64,000 nucleotides of DNA from Paguma larvata (taxonomy: Eukaryota; Chordata; Mammalia; Carnivora; Viverridae): NCBI GenBank assembly GCA_030068075.1, contig CM057827.1:71314500-71378499 (forward strand). The letters are read 5' to 3'. The translations under genes and the position numbers were made by a program. Below, one piece after another: positions 60,053 to 64,000 of the stretch (position 1 is its first letter; the number at the start of each line of letters is the position of its first letter). Below the pieces are notes generated by a model that had not been told where the DNA came from, ran no database searches, and saw nothing but the letters and a program-made list of their open reading frames with translations.

Positions 60053-61546
60053 CGGCTTATTTAGAGATTCTCTCACGCTGGCTTTCAGAAGGATAACTGT
60101 AGACAATAGAAATATGTCCACTACTTTAGGATACTATCTTTGGTATTATAAATGGTGCATCATTTTTATTTGTGAGTCTCTTGATTGAAAACCATTTTCT
60201 TGTTGGCTGAATTATTCCCTGACCATCTCTTATGTATTTTATTTCATTAACAAACATTAAAGCTCAGTCTGGTCAGAAAGCTTGTTCTACAACCCCATTT
60301 CTTCTCTTCTTTTAAAAACAACCAAAGGACATATAACCATTAAGAGCACTTAGAAAATGTTTCTGGAATGTGATATTTTCTGCTACATTGCAAATGGAGG
60401 TGAGAAAGAGGAAAACCAGGCAGCCTGTGGACTCTCTTGCACTTCTTTCCCACTATTCGGACTCAACTAATAATCTCACTTCTCGGTTCACTAAGAGAAT
60501 AGAAGCTAACAGAGCACAACTCTTTCACCTGCTCGCCCCAAGTCCACCAACCCTGCCGCACGTGAAGCTGTGTTCTCTGCCTTTCCATCCATTTAATGGA
60601 CGAGTCATCCCTGCTCAGCTTAAGGCTGACTCCTCCGTTTGTGCGCTGAACCCTGTCACTTTTGCCAACTCAAGGACTTTATAATATTAGCTTCTCCCTT
60701 CTCATTATCAATTTCTCCCTGATGGATCATTCCAGTCACTACATATAAATATTCGATACTACCATCGATGTTGTCTCATACCCTCTAAAAAATGTCTCTT
60801 GGTTGGCAGTTTTTAATTCGGTATCACTTGGAGGGCAAAAAAAAAAAATGTGGGTTTTCTCACCTATTTCTCTGTTATGCCCCTCTTCTCCCTCTCCCAG
60901 GATTCTTTAAAAATATTTATAGTATGTTTTTTTATTCTGCTTTCAAAAGAATGCATATTCATTATATATATTGGAAAAGCACAGGAAAAAATATGAAGAA
61001 AATAAAAACACCTTTTAAATCAAACATGCAGAGATAAGCTTTGTTAACTTGTGTATTAGCTTTATATATGTGCATTTACAGAATTGTAACAATGTGGTAA
61101 TTCAGTTGTATTTATTGTACTTTTTTCTTAACAGCCAGAGTATTTTCAGATTATTAATATGGCTTTAATGGCCACATTCGTAGAGAAATTGCCATGATTT
61201 ATTTAATCATCCTACAACCGGTAGATATTTATATTTTTCCAATTTTTGACATAATAAAAAGTATGCAGTGAAATACTTCTGTATAATTATTTATGCACAT
61301 TTAGATTAACTCCTATGAATTAAATTTGCAGGAATAGAATTAATGAGACAAGCACATAAACTGACTCTCCCTCTCTTTCTCTCTCTCTCTCTTCCTGGCA
61401 GCAAAGCTCAGAATCCAAAGAACATGTTCTTTCCACCACTGGACCTTTGTGTCTTCAATTAGAAGGCTTCAGGTTTTCCAAAGCACTTCTTAGCTCTTCA
61501 CTTCAACATTGGCCATCATAACTTTTCTTAAAAATCTAAATCCGTA
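60053..61546. other. Single-copy non-coding sequence with probable old L1 tail
   Basis: 60.95-61.35 kb resembles an old L1-type 3' region (TTTAATGGCCACATTCG, ATTTATTTAATCATCC). No gene seen. Confidence 0.4.
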
Positions 61547-61741
61547 GGGGCGCCTGGGTGGCTCAGTTGGTTAGGCGTCCGACTCTTGCTCAGGTCATGA
61601 TCGTGAGTTCAAGCCCGACATCGGGCTCCGTGCTGATAGCTTGGAATCTGGAGCCTGCTTCAGATTCTGTGTGTTTTCCTCTCTCTCTGCTTCTCCCCTG
61701 CTTGCTCTCTCTCTTTCTCTCAGAAATAAATAAGCATTAAA
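61547..61741 (+). mobile_element. CAN SINE
   Basis: Head GGGGCGCCTGGGTGGCTCAG. AAAATCTAAATCC and AAAATCGAAATCC flank it. Confidence 0.93.
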
Positions 61742-61924
61742 AAAAATCGAAATCCTTAAATTAAAAAAATGATTCATGCTGGTTGTTACCATCATATAAG
61801 ACAGAGATGGGTGAAAGAAAAAGTCAACCTCTTCTGCTCCTCTGCTTCCTCCCCCCATGCTCCTCCTCTTTTGCCAAACCTGGCCTCTTAAGGCAACCAG
61901 TGGTTCATGTCCACACATGCCTCA

Positions 61925-62135
61925 CTGTAGGCTTTTATGTGTGAAGTGTCAGACTCCTGATTTCGGCTCATGATCCTGGGATCACGATCCTGGGTTCGTG
62001 GGGCCAAGTGCGGGTTTGGGCTGAGAGTGGAGCTTGCTTAAGATTTTCTTTCTCTCTCTCTCTCCTTTAGCCCCTCTCCCGTGCTTCTACTCTGTCTCAA
62101 ATAAAAAATTTAAAAAAATAAATAAAAAATCAAAA
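61925..62135 (+). mobile_element. Older carnivore SINE subfamily
   Basis: Lacks the usual head. The body has CAGACTCCTGATTTCGGCTC and GGAGCTTGCTTAAGATTTTC, unlike its feline-type neighbours; probably an older carnivore-wide subfamily. Confidence 0.75.
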
Positions 62136-62313
62136 AGCTGGCATTAAAAAACACATGGATGTATTGTGATTAGTAAAAAAACCCCACAAATTATTAAAAA
62201 TATTAGTGTATTCATAATCCTATTTTTCAATCAGCAGGTATTGAAAATCTATTACTTTTCGCAAAATTTTTTGGATTTAAAAAGGTCTCCATGTTTAAAA
62301 AGGTGGAGATCTG

Positions 62314-62534
62314 GGGCACCTGGATGGCTCAGTCGGTTAAGCGGCCAACTTCGGCTCAGGTCATGATCTCACGGTCTATGAGTTCGAGCCCCGCGTTGGG
62401 CTCTGTGCTGATGGCTCAGAGCCTGGAGCCTGCTTCAGATTCTGTATCCCCCTTTCTCTCTGCCCTACCCCTGCTCATACTCTGTTTCTATGTCTCTCAA
62501 AAATAAATAAACGTTAAAAAAAATTAAAAAAAAA
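62314..62534 (+). mobile_element. CAN SINE
   Basis: Perfect target-site duplication ending GGTGGAGATCTG (62297-62313 and 62535-62551). Confidence 0.94.
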
Positions 62535-62652
62535 AAAAAGGTGGAGATCTGCCCAGCAATGAATGGGACTTGGAACAGAACCTCTCTTACTGAGGACTGA
62601 CACCAGATTAAAAATGTGATCGATGGCTGGGTAAGTTTCAGGAATTCAGATA

Positions 62653-62661
62653 TTTACTTAC

Positions 62662-62695
<34 letters not shown>
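62653..62695. repeat. (TTTA)n microsatellite
   Basis: About ten units grown from the tail of the adjacent SINE. Confidence 0.94.
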
Positions 62696-62696
<1 letters not shown>

Positions 62697-62898
62697 TGTT
62701 TTATTTATTTTTGAGAGCAGGAGAGACAAAGCATGAGTGTAGGAGGGACAGAGAGAGAAGGAGACACAGAATCCGAAGCAGGCTCTAGGCTCTGAGCTGT
62801 CAGTGCAGAGCCTGATGTGGGGCTTGAACTCAGACTGTGAGATCATGACCTGAGCCAAAGTCGAACACTTAACCGACTGAGCCACCCAGGTGCCCCAA
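62690..62898 (-). mobile_element. CAN SINE next to a TTTA microsatellite
   Basis: AGGAATTCAGATATTTA flanks it (62640 and 62899). Its tail has expanded into a (TTTA)n run at 62653-62695. Confidence 0.93.
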
Positions 62899-63002
62899 GG
62901 AATTCAGATATTTAAACATCAAGCTTAGTCTCCATTTCTGACCTATAACCTGAACCTATCTCATAGTCCTCATTTTTGTGCCCATTTTTATTTTATGTAT
63001 TT

Positions 63003-63203
63003 TTTAAAGTTTATTTATTTTTGAGAGGGAAGAGACAGCCTGAGTGAGGGAGAGGCAGACAGAGTGGGAGAGAGAGAATCCCAAGCAGGCTCTGAGTCAT
63101 CAGCACAGAACCCAATGTGGGGCTCGAACCCACAAATGTGAGATCATGACGTGAGCCGAAACCAAGAGTTGAGGCTTAACCGACTGAGCCATCCAGGCAC
63201 CCT
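63003..63203 (-). mobile_element. CAN SINE
   Basis: Minus-oriented, with TTGTGC repeats on both sides (about 62975 and 63203). Confidence 0.91.
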
Positions 63204-64000
63204 TGTGCAATTTTTAGTTCCCAGGCCTGGTAGGAACAGCAAGCTTCCTGTTGGAGGACGATGGGTCTTCTCTGGAGGCTGTTTCATAGTATCCGGTGGC
63301 TCACTCAGTTTGGGTGGGCTCTTCTGGACATTTATTATCAGGGTTTAATGAGGGTTGGGGAGGAGTTCAGAGGCAAGCCAAAAGTGAGTGTGAGGAAGAA
63401 GGAGCACATCTGGATGTCTGCTAATCACCTATTCGCAGGGAGAAAATGGCGTGGTAATCAACATTGGCCCTCCTTCCCTTTTACCCTTCCCAACCTTGGA
63501 CTCCAGGCCGCAGGAAACCAGCCAAGCCACCCTGGGCCTACAAGCTCCTGATCCCTCGGTCCTCAGCCACATCCGTCCACCACATCTCCTCACCCTGGTG
63601 GCGTTAGAGAGTTTAGGGAAAGGACACATTACATCATTCTACACAGTGAAAGACTAGAAGGGAACAGCATTGATTTTGATGCCTCATCTCCATCGTACTC
63701 TTAGTACTTGCCACGGTCCCTTGTGGAAGACACGATAAATACGACTTTTGAAAAGTATCCTTAACGTAACTATTGAAAATGGAAAAATATTTTTCCCTCC
63801 TGTATGGATTTTCAAGTACTTCTGAAGTTAAGAAAAACACTGAATAAATCTGAGAGCAAACTGAGTGCTGTCAGACAGAAGATATTGTTCTCAAACAGAG
63901 AAATTGCATTGTGATTTAAAGTAAACCTGTTAGAATCATTTTATTTTTTTTCTAATTTATTTTTACAATGAGAAATGCCTTTAGCTGTGTTACAAAATTT
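63204..64000. other. Single-copy sequence at window edge
   Basis: No repeat or gene recognised; short frames only. Confidence 0.4.

Noticed and set aside
1..64000. CRISPR array, operon or prokaryotic system
   Set aside because: Repeats are dispersed SINE/LINE elements and microsatellites; gene structure is vertebrate with spliced V exons.

Overview
The window is mammalian germline DNA from a carnivore, most likely a felid or close feliform. The main evidence is about thirty copies of the tRNA-derived CAN SINE in its feline form, in both orientations and many with target-site duplications, together with carnivore-type L1 fragments. There are no prokaryotic genes, operons or CRISPR arrays. Nearly all of the open reading frames over 60 codons are chance frames or lie in repeats.

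The real genes are three T-cell receptor variable segments of alpha/delta type, all on the minus strand at about 22.6-23.1, 33.6-34.1 and 47.7-48.3 kb. Each has a 55-nt leader exon, a 170-179 nt intron, an open 300-nt V exon with the canonical Cys, Trp and YFC residues, and a 3' recombination signal with a 23-bp spacer and a perfect nonamer. In my judgement they are closest to TRDV1-type segments. No D, J or C segment was found, so the window is a V-array stretch of a TRA/TRD locus read from its antisense strand.

Layout. 1-19.6 kb is single-copy flank: two MIR elements, six SINEs, a fairly young truncated L1 at 11-12.6 kb, an ERVL pol remnant and LTR-like repeat at 17.9-19.2 kb, and CTCF-like motifs at 0.9, 4.3 and possibly 14.0 kb. 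19.6-54.4 kb is a tandem array of three diverged copies of one segment, each carrying one V gene. Ancestral unit order, left to right: old repeats, old L1 3'-UTR-like sequence with SINEs, L1 fragment, short unique part, V gene, V upstream region with antisense ancient L1, CTCF-like motif, MaLR element. Unit 1 lost about 3.9 kb just left of its V gene and about 3.7 kb at its border with unit 2. Unit 2 lost about 0.87 kb of upstream L1. Unit 3 lost about 1.4 kb of MaLR sequence and gained several SINEs and a 34-nt tRNA-Cys half. 54.4-64 kb is single-copy flank with nine SINEs and no recognised gene.

Functionally the segments are substrates for V(D)J recombination. Each has a conserved upstream region with an ETS-type motif exactly 146 bp before the ATG and an octamer about 350-360 bp before it. 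CTCF-like motifs in the V upstream regions point toward a plus-oriented one at 4.3 kb, which would allow looping. I found no wholly new system; the most notable items are the V array, the tRNA-half insertion, the 32-bp perfect palindrome at the edge of a CTTT tract and the CTCF motif arrangement.
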